Below are positions 26,062-33,530 of a DNA stretch of 64,000 bases, one piece after another. The stretch comes from Duganella sacchari. Lineage in GTDB: Bacteria > Pseudomonadota > Gammaproteobacteria > Burkholderiales > Burkholderiaceae_D. Location: the NCBI RefSeq assembly GCF_900143065.1, contig NZ_FRCX01000003.1, positions 186,001 through 250,000 on the forward strand, given 5' to 3'. The notes below the pieces were generated by a model. It made no database searches, was not told the DNA's origin, and saw nothing but the letters and a program-made list of their open reading frames with translations. Made by a program: the position numbers and the translations under genes. Within the stretch, counting starts at the first letter, position 1, and every line of letters starts with the position of its first letter.

Positions 26062-27147
26062 ATGTCGACAAGTGTAAAAGGCGATCGCCAGGCGTTAAAA
26101 CGGACGATGGAGGCTATTCTTGCTGCGTCCCAAAAGAAGGCAGCGAAGCAGCCGGAGCTTCCTGGCTTGGATGTGCTCCCTCAGAGCGCAGGAAATAGCA
26201 CGACTAAAGTGTTGCCTGAACGTATTGCCGAGATGGTTTATAACGTACCTGCTAAGCGCAGGCTGGCAGATTTGTTCCTGCAGAGCGATATCGTTGAAGA
26301 GGTTAATGAATTTATTTATGAGTATTCGCATTCTGCCCTTTTAAGAGCGAATTCTCTTGAGCCCCGACATACTCTCTTATTAGTTGGTCCTCCTGGTAAT
26401 GGTAAGACCAGTCTGGCTGAAGCATTGGCTACTGAGTTGTCACTTCCACTGCTTTCCATTCGCTATGATGCAATCGTTGACAGTTTCCTTGGCGAGACGT
26501 CGAATCGGTTGCGAAAGCTGATCGATTACGCCACGTTAAATCCTTGCGTCTTATTCTTTGATGAGTTTGACGCGGTGGGGAAAGAGCGTAGTGATGCTCA
26601 GGAAACCGGGGAAATAAAGCGTGTGGTTAGCTCGTTGCTTGTGCAAATGGATCATTTACCTAGCCATACACTCATCGTGTGTGCAACCAATCATCCTGAA
26701 CTACTGGACCGTGCCGTTTGGCGCCGCTTTGAAGTAAAGCTTGAAATTACTCGCCCTGATCGTTCGCAATTAAAACAATGGTTCACTCGATTCGGCAAAT
26801 CGTTAAATGATGTCGAGCTCGGTGTAACACCCGATGAGTTTGCTGAGTGCATGGACGGCGAGAATATGTCTGAGGTTGAAGCCTTTACCTTAGACGTTAA
26901 ACGGAAGATAATATTATCCAAAGGGCGTATCACACCAGCCGAGGCTGTTGGCCATGTCTTAACTCGGTTAAAAAAACGCCCATCGAATAATGTTACTCTT
27001 CTCAGGGATCATGGCGACCAATTATCCGATCATACGGCTAAACCGAGTGCAAAAAGACGCGCCTCGAATAACGGGGCGAAAACCTCCGCCACCCCCAAGC
27101 AAAATCCCGTACGTAAAGCAGCTGCAGCGCTTGGGAAAAAAGTTTGA
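26062..27147 (+). CDS. ietA: AAA family ATPase of an ietAS-type module
   Basis: A 361-residue single AAA ATPase. Walker A GPPGNGKTS has Lys115, Walker B LFFDEFDA has Asp167-Glu168, and the RAVWRRFEV segment (near 215) supplies sensor/arginine-finger residues. The N-terminal 70 residues are basic and helical, and the C-terminal 50 are a Lys-rich tail. Together with the next gene, a subtilisin-like protease, this is the ietAS pair: first described as a Ti-plasmid toxin-antitoxin/incompatibility module, later counted among anti-phage systems. The ATPase is the partner that restrains or drives the protease. It follows the regulator by 28 bases and its 3' end overlaps the protease gene by 137 bases. 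Confidence 0.85.
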   Translation: MSTSVKGDRQALKRTMEAILAASQKKAAKQPELPGLDVLPQSAGNSTTKVLPERIAEMVYNVPAKRRLADLFLQSDIVEEVNEFIYEYSHSALLRANSLEPRHTLLLVGPPGNGKTSLAEALATELSLPLLSIRYDAIVDSFLGETSNRLRKLIDYATLNPCVLFFDEFDAVGKERSDAQETGEIKRVVSSLLVQMDHLPSHTLIVCATNHPELLDRAVWRRFEVKLEITRPDRSQLKQWFTRFGKSLNDVELGVTPDEFAECMDGENMSEVEAFTLDVKRKIILSKGRITPAEAVGHVLTRLKKRPSNNVTLLRDHGDQLSDHTAKPSAKRRASNNGAKTSATPKQNPVRKAAAALGKKV

Positions 27148-29602
27148 TTCAGTTTTTCAAAACCTGGCGAAATTTGATAGTGGCGTTGAAGTTGCCTACG
27201 ATCCCAGGAATGTCGTTCCTGAGCGTGCCGCAGTATTTGAATTAATCGGTAAAGTTGCTGATTTTGAGGTGGCGGCTCAAGCGCTTGGCTTCGAATGGAT
27301 GGGAAGCCGCAGCCTCGACTCTGACGCTGAAGATGAGGAACGAGACGATGATGAGGACGGCGCCGGCGGCCAGGGCAACAATGTTCTATACCTTACCATT
27401 CCAAGCCCGAAAGGCCTGAAAAATCTCCTGGCGCAGTGGAACCGATATAGCCGCGGTGAGGAGCCTCCTACGCGTGCCGATAAACCGCTATGGCTCCTCT
27501 TTGGCTACTTATCTGACTTAAGGGGCTGGTCTGAGAAAGATCGCATCGACCCCGCCCTGACGAAATACATCGATCTTCTGGTTGCCGCCTACCCCGATCG
27601 TCACGTACAGGTGGAGTTGGACTTCTGGTACCGAAGTGAGAAAGAGCGTAGGGACAACTCGATTGAGGTCTTAAAGCGCTTGCTTGTCGAGGTCGGCGGA
27701 CAGCTGCTCGATCTGGTTGATATCAACGAGATTCGCTATCAGGGCGCCCTGGTAAGCTTGCCGGCAGCCGTTGCTAAGAAGCTTGCTGCCGGAAACACGA
27801 TAACGCAGTTCGACGACATCATGACGATCCGGCCGCAGTCGATTTACTCGACTGAGTTGTCGCCGGAGGTGCCAGTGACCGGCGCCAGCTTCTCGCAATC
27901 CTTACCTACCCGCCGATGCATTACCGCACTTCTGGATGGTTACCCGGTGAGCGGACATGCGGCTCTTTCTCAACGCCTTACAATTCACGAAGTCGATGTC
28001 AAAGGCGAGGATGTTCCCGCCGCAGCACGCAATCATGGTACTGCGATGGCCTCCTTGATTGTGCACGGTGACCTGCAGGCAACCGATGGCGCTATCACGC
28101 GCCCTATCGCCCTTTTCCCTGTCCTGAGCTGCACCAGTAATCCAGGAAGTCAAGAAACAACGCCGAAAGGAAAGCTGCCAATTGGCGTGATTTACCGGGC
28201 GCTTAAAGAGTTGGTGTCTAACCGGACAAAGCCAGAATTTGCCGGGATCACCGTCGTGAATCATTCCATCTGCGACACCTATGCCCCATATGTACGTAGA
28301 CCATCTCCATGGGCCACCCTCCTCGATTACTTTAGCCATCACCACCATCTGTTGTTTGTGATAAGCGCGGGCAATATCACGGAGTCCTTCCCCGTTGACC
28401 TTTTTGCGAACTTGAATGCATTTAACGGCGCAAACCCGGCGCTGCGGGAGGCTGCGTTGCTCAATGCCATCAACGCCGCAAAAGGCACGCGAGGAATTCT
28501 CAGCCCAGCAGAATCGATTAATGGTGTGACCGTTGGGGCGCTGCACATTGATGGCGCGGGAAAACCAACGAACGTGATTGATCCTTACCCTGAAGCCGAA
28601 GTTCCTAATTTGGCCTCGGCTTTTGGCTTTGGTGTGAACCGGAGTTTGAAGCCTGATCTTGTCGAACAGGGTGGCAGATTTACCGCAGGGTGCTCAAACG
28701 TACCAGGGGGTGGTGTGAAGGTGCATGCACTGGCCGCTGCTGGAATGGGCCACCAGGTCGCCAGCCCATCAGTGACGGGTGACCTGACATACGTGACGCG
28801 CACAGCCGGCACCAGCAATGCCGCTGCATTGCTCTCCAGGGCCTGCAACAAAATTGCCGATGCGGTAGAGGACTCATTGGCAGAAGAAGGAACAGATTGG
28901 CTAAGTCTTCGCACGCGGGCAGTTATTCTGAAAACCTTGCTTGCACATGGTAGTGCGTGGGGAGAGTCCGCTGAGCATTTATATGGGGCGTTTCCGCCGA
29001 TCGATGGGCGCAAGCATGTGATGCGAAAGGACAACCTCTCCAAGTTTTTCGGCTATGGTCGACCTGATCTACGCAGGATCGTCAGTGGTTCTGAGGATCG
29101 AATCACGCTGTTGGCCGAAGACTTCATCGCTACGGGCAAGTTGCACGAATACCGTCTTCCCATTCCAACGGCAATGATTAACAATAAAGAGGTTCGCTCG
29201 ATCACCGTGACCTTGAGTTGGACAACGCCAGTTGTGACGCACTCGGTTGACTATCGGGGAGTTGGGCTCAAGCTTGTTAACGCACAGGGCAAGACCGCAT
29301 TATGGGAAGGCGTTGAACGTCAGTTGCAGCCTAATCGCACCACTTGCGACCGAGGAACGCTTCTGCACATTAAGTTTGAGGGAGCCAAGCTCGTCAAGGC
29401 CGCAGATCCCGCAGGCATCTTCATTGGGATTCAGGCTCTACAGCGACACCCCTCCCTGATAGGTGCTTCCGTTCCATACGCGTTGGCCGTGACGCTTGAA
29501 ATGGCGCAAAGCCAACAGACGGGCATTTTTGAAGAGATCCAGGAAATTATGAAACAGCGCGCTGCGGTGCGTTCACAAACTCGAATTGGAACCAGAACAT
29601 GA
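27011..29602 (+). CDS. ietS: Subtilisin-like (S8) serine protease of an ietAS-type module
   Basis: An 863-residue cytoplasmic-looking protease with no signal peptide. The catalytic triad is visible: Asp309 in ITALLDGYP, His342 in NHGTAMASLI, Ser602 in GTSNAAALL. The spacing of Asp and His is normal, but the His-Ser distance is long. The N-terminal 290 residues, with an acidic stretch near 100-115 (DAEDEERDDDED), and the C-terminal 200 beta-rich residues are extra domains found in this protease type. The frame opens upstream, but ATG 27011 gives the natural start MATNYPIIRLNRV. Overlapping genes suggest coupled, stoichiometric expression. Its substrates are unknown; toxicity without the ATPase is known for the Ti homologue. 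Confidence 0.85.
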   Translation: MATNYPIIRLNRVQKDAPRITGRKPPPPPSKIPYVKQLQRLGKKFDSVFQNLAKFDSGVEVAYDPRNVVPERAAVFELIGKVADFEVAAQALGFEWMGSRSLDSDAEDEERDDDEDGAGGQGNNVLYLTIPSPKGLKNLLAQWNRYSRGEEPPTRADKPLWLLFGYLSDLRGWSEKDRIDPALTKYIDLLVAAYPDRHVQVELDFWYRSEKERRDNSIEVLKRLLVEVGGQLLDLVDINEIRYQGALVSLPAAVAKKLAAGNTITQFDDIMTIRPQSIYSTELSPEVPVTGASFSQSLPTRRCITALLDGYPVSGHAALSQRLTIHEVDVKGEDVPAAARNHGTAMASLIVHGDLQATDGAITRPIALFPVLSCTSNPGSQETTPKGKLPIGVIYRALKELVSNRTKPEFAGITVVNHSICDTYAPYVRRPSPWATLLDYFSHHHHLLFVISAGNITESFPVDLFANLNAFNGANPALREAALLNAINAAKGTRGILSPAESINGVTVGALHIDGAGKPTNVIDPYPEAEVPNLASAFGFGVNRSLKPDLVEQGGRFTAGCSNVPGGGVKVHALAAAGMGHQVASPSVTGDLTYVTRTAGTSNAAALLSRACNKIADAVEDSLAEEGTDWLSLRTRAVILKTLLAHGSAWGESAEHLYGAFPPIDGRKHVMRKDNLSKFFGYGRPDLRRIVSGSEDRITLLAEDFIATGKLHEYRLPIPTAMINNKEVRSITVTLSWTTPVVTHSVDYRGVGLKLVNAQGKTALWEGVERQLQPNRTTCDRGTLLHIKFEGAKLVKAADPAGIFIGIQALQRHPSLIGASVPYALAVTLEMAQSQQTGIFEEIQEIMKQRAAVRSQTRIGTRT

Positions 29603-30498
29603 GTGTATTTAGTAGCGGCGATTCCTTGGGGGCTCGTAGCCAGTCTGAGATTGGTGAGTATCTTGCGGCCATCGGCGACAATCAGGCAGCCGCCGAATTT
29701 CTCGGCGGCCAGGTCGCAGGCCAGGGGCTGTTCGGATCGAAGAAGGCGTATAAGCATATCGACTCCATTCTCGGTTTTGTGCCAGTGACGACAGGCGATC
29801 AGGTCAAGGTCCCTGTGCAGGGCGCCAGCAAGCTTACTGCCGATGCCGCCATTATCGGCAAACGGGTGAAGATTTCACTCGATAAGTTTTATGTCGCGGA
29901 ATATCCAGGCCGCGGCCAGCACCTCATCTTGTGTGAATTCACCGGGAAGAACCAGATGGCCGGCGAGACGGAGGAACTTCGCTTCGCACTGCGATTTAAT
30001 GCCAATGACGGCTCTGGCGCCGGCATGGCCGGCGTGCCGATCTTTATGGGCGTGACGGTTGGCAAGAACGGCATTTCATTCGAAGGACGTTCGATCAACG
30101 TCAACAGTTCCGGAGATGAAACCGTGCTCGACACACTGGGCACCCCCGCCTTTCAAAATGGCTTAGGTCTTCTGCTGTCTGCACAGCCAGCCTTAAAACC
30201 CTTCACCAGCCTGGCCACGGCCGTGGTGAAAACTATTGCAAGCAAATCGAAGAACACCCAGGTGCATAACTTTGCGCTGGGCCTTGATTTCGCTGCAAGC
30301 GGCACTTCTGCCAAGCTTCAATATGGCTCATATGTAGTTGTCCAGTGTGATGAAACAACTGACTGGGAATGGGATCAATACGAGTGGAATCGAGACACGA
30401 ACATGATCGAGCTCAAGGATAAATCACGGGTCTTCCCATACAACTTCATGGTGTTTAGGGTTGTGCCCTTTGACGAAGAGGACAGCGCGGCCGGTTGA
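29599..30498 (+). CDS. Unknown 299-aa protein coupled to the protease
   Basis: No family recognised with confidence. The start codon overlaps the protease stop (ATGA), so the two are translationally coupled. The N-terminal 60 residues look helical. The middle (residues 80-180; RVKISLDKFYVAEYPGRGQHLILCEFTG, then GVPIFMGVTVGKNGISFEG) reads as an eight-strand beta sandwich, C2-like in style. The C-terminal part ends acidic (PFDEEDSAAG). No signal peptide or membrane segment. It may be a substrate, targeting factor or second effector of the protease. It is not part of the minimal ietAS definition, so this is a possible extension of the system. Confidence 0.65.
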   Translation: MSVFSSGDSLGARSQSEIGEYLAAIGDNQAAAEFLGGQVAGQGLFGSKKAYKHIDSILGFVPVTTGDQVKVPVQGASKLTADAAIIGKRVKISLDKFYVAEYPGRGQHLILCEFTGKNQMAGETEELRFALRFNANDGSGAGMAGVPIFMGVTVGKNGISFEGRSINVNSSGDETVLDTLGTPAFQNGLGLLLSAQPALKPFTSLATAVVKTIASKSKNTQVHNFALGLDFAASGTSAKLQYGSYVVVQCDETTDWEWDQYEWNRDTNMIELKDKSRVFPYNFMVFRVVPFDEEDSAAG

Positions 30499-30511
30499 AT
30501 CCGCACTTCAT

Positions 30512-30784
30512 ATGTATATTCTCAAAGAAGGCCGAGCGGCGTACTTGGAGTTCTTACGCAATCTTACGCCCCAAATTTTGATGCTGTCACTTGCATTTTT
30601 TGTGGGGCGCAAAATCGATTTTACTCAGTTGGACTGGGCATACGCGACACCTACTTTTATCTTTTATTCGTTCATGCTGATTGCCATTTTTGCTGCCTAC
30701 GCAAATGCAACACTGTTCATGGAAAAGTATTCACCGAGTCTGCAGGTTGTTCGTTTGCTCGCAGAATTGACCCATTCCAATTGA
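30512..30784 (+). pseudogene. Two-span membrane protein, 3' end replaced by an IS21 remnant
   Basis: The first 79 codons (MYILKEGRAAYLEFLRNL and on) encode a short basic-start protein with two hydrophobic segments, at about residues 20-33 and 47-68 (FIFYSFMLIAIFAAYANATLF). The remaining codons (VVRLLAELTHSN) come from the reverse strand of a truncated IstA gene, so the natural C-terminus is missing. The start lies 13 bases after the 299-residue gene. It is therefore the fifth gene of the operon, and its membrane location may be where the system acts. It may still be made as a truncated product. Confidence 0.55.
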
Positions 30785-31221
30785 CCCGCCTTCCACTGCC
30801 TGGCAAACGCTGCCACGCGGTCGTATGACCCTTCATAGCCGAGTTCTTTCAGTTCCAGGTGGAGCTGCTTCAAACTGCGCCGCTGCTTACGAGGCTTTGT
30901 AGTCTCGGCCTTTAGCCAGCCTGATAGCTGCACCGAGTATTTATCCAGTCCACTAGATGATCGCCGCTCCGCATAGGAGGGCTCTGTAGTTTCCGATCGC
31001 AGGTAGCGTCGGACGGTGTTGCGCGAGATGCCGAGTCGTCGGGCAATCTCTCGTATGGGGATCTGGTCACGAAGGTGCCAGCGTCGAATTATTCCTAGCA
31101 ATGCCACGTCGATCACTCCGATCTCCTGCCGAAAGGACAGGGGGAATTGTGCTACTAACGTGGGTCAGATTCCGTTGCAAATTCGTGGGGAAGGTGGGTC
31201 AGATTTCAGTGCAACTTAACA
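30748..31221 (-). mobile_element. IS21-family element remnant with truncated istA
   Basis: The istA reading frame starts at 31116. Its first 120 codons carry the typical IstA HTH (IREIARRLGISRNTVRRYLR, residues 21-40) and the TKPRKQRRSLKQLHLEL stretch. The coding match stops near residue 123, so most of istA and all of istB are missing. Beyond the start, one end of the IS is intact. Two imperfect 21-base direct repeats, both beginning GTGGGTCAGAT and ending GTGCAA or GTTGCAA (31160-31180 and 31194-31214), lie 34 bases apart, as is usual for IS21 ends. The element ends at about TTAACA. Confidence 0.8.
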
Positions 31222-31296
31222 ATCTGCGCTCTCTTGGTGAAGCTGTTGGGGGCGCTGGAGAAACCGGCGGCTTCAACTTATTTTCTCCCGCCATAT
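31222..31296. other. Island-to-chromosome junction upstream of blaI
   Basis: No gene, no terminator and no second transposon end are visible between the IS remnant and the blaI operator. The chromosomal backbone probably resumes here. Confidence 0.4.
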
Positions 31297-31350
31297 TGAC
31301 TCCATGTGACTAATGTCGCATCATTGCTAGTATAGTCACATACCGAGTCA
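31297..31350. promoter_or_regulatory. Large dyad operator in front of blaI
   Basis: The left arm TGACTC-C-ATGTGACTA (31297-31312) and the right arm TAGTCACAT-ACC-GAGTCA (31333-31350) are inverted copies, with 6+9 matching bases interrupted by one versus three bases. The 20-base spacer reads ATGTCGCATCATTGCTAGTA. The right arm ends three bases before the blaI start codon. This is a strong candidate BlaI operator covering the whole promoter. Confidence 0.65.
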
Positions 31351-31353
31351 TCC

Positions 31354-31740
31354 ATGTCCGTCCCTTCCATTACCGAACTGAGCCTGTTGAAGGCTTTATG
31401 GCGCCAGCAGCCGCTGAGCGCGCGCGAAATCCACCAGCAAGTCGAGGCTGAACTCGGCTGGTCGTACTCATCGACGCGCAAGACGCTGGAACGCATGCTG
31501 GAAAAAGGCATGGTGAACCAGCACCTGGTGCATGGCGTCCAGGTCTACCAGGCCGTGCTGGAAAAGGTCGACACGCTGGCCGCGTTTGCGCGCGACTTTG
31601 GCAAGCGCGTGATGGAGATGGACACGCCGCTGCCAGTCACCATGTTCACCGGCAGCAAGCTGGTGGACGAGCAGGAACTGACCCAGCTCGAGCAATTGCT
31701 GCAGAACTGGCCCGACGACGCGGACGAATCTCAGCAATGA
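31354..31740 (+). CDS. blaI: BlaI/MecI family transcriptional repressor
   Basis: A 128-residue winged-helix repressor (ITELSLLKALWRQQPLSARE, then TRKTLERMLEKGMV). In this family the dimer binds a dyad operator until the sensor protease cleaves it. A potential cleavage position in the C-terminal helix region cannot be assigned by eye. The stop codon overlaps the start of the BlaR1-type gene (ATGA), the classic blaI-blaR1 arrangement. The dyad just upstream is its expected binding site. Confidence 0.9.
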   Translation: MSVPSITELSLLKALWRQQPLSAREIHQQVEAELGWSYSSTRKTLERMLEKGMVNQHLVHGVQVYQAVLEKVDTLAAFARDFGKRVMEMDTPLPVTMFTGSKLVDEQELTQLEQLLQNWPDDADESQQ

Positions 31741-33530
31741 CCGGCTTCGATATCGCCCTGGTCCGCCTGCTGCTCGCTGCCGCAGGTTCGCTGGCGGCCG
31801 GCGGCGCGGTCTGGGGTGTGGCCCTGCTGTGCCGCAGATATCTGCCGGCGCTGGCCCAGCATCGTTCGCTGTGGCTGCTGGGCCAGATCGCGGTGGCGGT
31901 GGTGTTTGCCGCCATGCTGCTGCCGACCACGCAACGGTTGCGGGTAGTGCCCGTGATCGAGATGAACGAGGAGGCGCCGTCGCCCATGCCGGCGGCGTCC
32001 GCATCGCCGCAGGCCAGTGCTACCGTTACGCCGGCAGCGGACTTGACGCCCGCCGCGCCGGCCCTCTCCTGGCATACCTGGCTGCGCGATGCCGCCCGTG
32101 CCTGGCTGCTGCTTTACCTGCTCGGCCTTGGTCATGCCGTGTGGCGCTGGCGCCGTGCCCAGCGCTGGCTGGAGGCGCTGGCTGCCAGCGGAAGTCCGTT
32201 GGATGCCGCGGCACACGTGCCGCTGCCTGATGTGATTGAAGTCGCCGCGCCGATTTCTCCCATGCTGCAAGGCTTGCGCAAACCGCGCCTGCTGCTGCCG
32301 CGCCATCTGCGCACGTTTGATCCCCTGCAACAGCAGTTAATCGTCGAACACGAGCTGACCCACTGGCGCCGTCACGACCTGTGCTGGAGCGTGGCCGCAT
32401 TCGCCTTGCAAAGCCTGTTCTGGTTCAATCCCTTCATGCGCCTGCTGCGCGCGCGCCTGGGCTGGGCGCAGGAATTTGGTTGTGACCGCGATGTACTGCG
32501 CGGCCGTCCGCCCGCCGAGCGCAAGGCCTATGCGGCGGCCCTGGTGGCGCAATTCAAACTGCAACTGCGCCCCGCCGATATGGCGCTGGCCTTTGGCGCC
32601 AGCGATGCAGGCGCCCACGCGCCGACGCTGGCGGCACGCATCAGCCTGATTCGCACGCCAACCACGGAGCGTCGTCGCTGGCCGCGCTGGCTGGCGTTGG
32701 CCAGCCTGACGGCGGTGGCCGTGGTCAGCGTGGCGTTGCAACCGGCGCTGGGCTGGCGCAGCGCCGAGGTGCAGGACGCGTCTGCCGGCGCGGCGCTGGC
32801 GCTGGATTGCACGGTGATGGTGGACGCCGCCAACGGCGCCTCGCTGGTGCGCGAGGGAACGTGCGGCGAGCGCGTCACGCCGGCCTCGACCTTCAAAATT
32901 GCCATCAGCCTCATGGGCTTCGACAGCGGTGTGCTGCGCGATGAACATGCGCCCTACCTGCCCTACCAGGAAAGCTATGCGTCCAGCAATCCATCCTGGC
33001 GCCATGGCACCGATCCGGCCGGCTGGTTGCGCGAATCCATCGTCTGGTACTCGCAGCAGGTGACGTCGCAGCTGGGCGCCGGCAGCGTGCGCAACTATGT
33101 GCAGTCGTTTGAATACGGCAACCGCGACATCGCCAGCGTGGCGGGCGTGGACGACGCGGTGGCGTTCTCCGAACTCAGCCCGACGCTGCGGATTTCCGCG
33201 CTGGAACAGGCAGCCTTCCTGCGCAAGGTGGTGAACCGCAGTCTGCCCCTGTCGGCGCACGCATACGACATGACGGCGCGCCTGCTCAAGCTCGATCAGC
33301 CGGTGAATGGCTGGGAGGTCTACGGTAAAACCGGCACGGCCGCCGTGCGCCTGCCGGATGGCAGTGAGGATCAGGCACAGGATATCGGCTGGTTCGTCGG
33401 CTGGGCCGTCAAAGATGGCCGCACGGTGGTGTTTGCCCGGCTGTTGCAGCATCCGGTCGAGGCTGACCTCTATGCCGGCCGGCAGACGCGTGACGCCTTC
33501 CTGCGCGAACTGGCGCAACGCGTATTGTGA
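31737..33530 (+). CDS. blaR1: BlaR1-type sensor: M56 metalloprotease fused to a class D beta-lactamase-like domain
   Basis: A 597-residue inner-membrane sensor. Hydrophobic segments lie at about residues 5-25, 35-60, 112-130, 220-235 and 315-335. The zinc-protease motif is H205-E-L-T-H209. The C-terminal periplasmic domain (about 355-597) carries all class D motifs: S384-T-F-K387, S434-I-V436, Y460-G-N462 and K531-T-G533. In the staphylococcal BlaR1 sensor the Val of the second motif is Asn, which prevents deacylation; here it is Val, as in true OXA enzymes. The conserved Trp before LRISA, which in OXA enzymes protects the carboxylated Lys, is missing. So it may be a sensor, a slow hydrolase, or both. 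No separate beta-lactamase gene follows. Confidence 0.88.
   Translation: MTGFDIALVRLLLAAAGSLAAGGAVWGVALLCRRYLPALAQHRSLWLLGQIAVAVVFAAMLLPTTQRLRVVPVIEMNEEAPSPMPAASASPQASATVTPAADLTPAAPALSWHTWLRDAARAWLLLYLLGLGHAVWRWRRAQRWLEALAASGSPLDAAAHVPLPDVIEVAAPISPMLQGLRKPRLLLPRHLRTFDPLQQQLIVEHELTHWRRHDLCWSVAAFALQSLFWFNPFMRLLRARLGWAQEFGCDRDVLRGRPPAERKAYAAALVAQFKLQLRPADMALAFGASDAGAHAPTLAARISLIRTPTTERRRWPRWLALASLTAVAVVSVALQPALGWRSAEVQDASAGAALALDCTVMVDAANGASLVREGTCGERVTPASTFKIAISLMGFDSGVLRDEHAPYLPYQESYASSNPSWRHGTDPAGWLRESIVWYSQQVTSQLGAGSVRNYVQSFEYGNRDIASVAGVDDAVAFSELSPTLRISALEQAAFLRKVVNRSLPLSAHAYDMTARLLKLDQPVNGWEVYGKTGTAAVRLPDGSEDQAQDIGWFVGWAVKDGRTVVFARLLQHPVEADLYAGRQTRDAFLRELAQRVL

Noticed and set aside
19452..31296. 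Tn7 transposition genes (tnsA-E) or a CRISPR-associated transposon
   Set aside because: The first island gene has a nuclease-like motif but is far too long and unlike TnsA; no TnsB, TnsC or TniQ-like protein is present.
32800..33530. A separate OXA beta-lactamase gene
   Set aside because: The domain is continuous with the M56 protease in one frame; there is no signal peptide or ribosome binding site of its own.
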